From DAOMNO01 sp035443885 (GTDB lineage Bacteria; Planctomycetota; Phycisphaerae; Phycisphaerales; SM1A02), in contig DAOMNO010000001.1 of assembly GCA_035443885.1 (NCBI GenBank), forward strand, positions 277,631 through 341,630: DNA of 64,000 nucleotides, written 5' to 3'. The number at the start of each line of letters is the position of its first letter. Positions within the stretch are counted from its first letter, which is position 1. The notes below the pieces were generated by a model, which saw only the letters and a program-made list of their open reading frames with translations, searched no databases and was not told where the DNA came from. The translations under genes were made by a program, and so were the position numbers. Below are positions 63,906-64,000 of the stretch, one piece after another.

Positions 63906-64000
63906 GCCTCCGCGGCTCATGAGCCGCGGCCCCATTGAAGCCGGGACGTTCCTTCGCCACACTTTGGGCATTCGTAGCGCCTCCGCGGCTCATGAGCCGC
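63906..64000 (+). CRISPR. Start of CRISPR array: one full repeat, one spacer, one partial repeat
   Basis: A 36-base repeat at 63906-63941 has a perfect 20-base palindrome, CCGCGGCTCATGAGCCGCGG, and ends in ATTGAAGC, the usual eight-base crRNA handle. A 37-base spacer (63942-63978) is followed by a second copy that matches for all 22 bases before the window ends. Repeat orientation says the array is transcribed on the + strand, like the cas genes. The array continues beyond the window. Confidence 0.9.

Noticed and set aside
63682..63993. Minus-strand open frame across the leader and first repeat
   Set aside because: It reads through the CRISPR repeat and ends at the array, so it is a chance frame.

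Overview
The window looks like a chromosomal segment of a member of the Planctomycetota, most likely of the class Phycisphaerae. This is an inference from gene content. The window has a PEP-CTERM-like tail protein with an Arg-rich end, an ECF sigma factor coupled to a Hanks-type kinase with TPRs, a small secreted protein ending in two dockerin-like repeats, several phage-fibre-like secreted proteins with S74 chaperone ends, and a valyl-tRNA synthetase with large insertions. Base composition is moderately GC-rich.

Layout. 1-25.8 kb is mostly core and housekeeping sequence. It holds a truncated S74 fibre protein, a YihY/BrkB membrane protein, an anion transporter, an M14 peptidase, a sulfotransferase, a PEP-CTERM protein, a GNAT/PAT acetyltransferase, trpB, an S41 protease, TPR lipoproteins, valS, a metallopeptidase-like lipoprotein, a YfcE-type phosphodiesterase, a second GNAT, a kinase-TPR protein, tRNA-Ser(GCT), an HU-like protein and murQ. 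25.8-30.1 kb is a tandem duplication of a two-gene cassette, a Cys-rich secreted protein plus a 431-residue protein. Each copy is driven by a promoter whose -35/-10 spacer is mostly a poly-G tract, and an IS630 transposase remnant lies between the copies. 30.1-38.4 kb holds a DPP4-like peptidase, a PfkB kinase, a TPR lipoprotein, tRNA-Val(TAC), and a coupled three-gene operon of tyrosine recombinase, unknown protein and PPP-type phosphoesterase.

38.5-49.1 kb holds an ECF sigma/kinase operon. It is divergent from a run of secreted proteins: fibre, M12B-type metalloprotease, S74 fibre and dockerin-like protein. A beta-helix protein on the opposite strand follows.

49.8-64 kb is one long CRISPR-Cas operon on the + strand. 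A type I-U (now I-G) set (cas4-cas1 fusion, cas2, cas3 with C-terminal HD, a Csb3/Cas8-like gene, csb1, csb2) runs directly into a reduced type III-A set. That set has a cas10 without an HD domain but with GGDD, then csm2, csm3, csm4 and a CARF-HEPN effector. The first repeats of the CRISPR array follow and run off the right edge. No csm5 and no separate cas6 are present. The simplest reading is that both effectors share one array and the Csb2 processing activity, and that the type III arm works through cyclic-oligoadenylate signalling to the CARF-HEPN RNase.

The two strongest candidates for something new are the poly-G-promoter cassette pair and the hybrid I-G/III locus.
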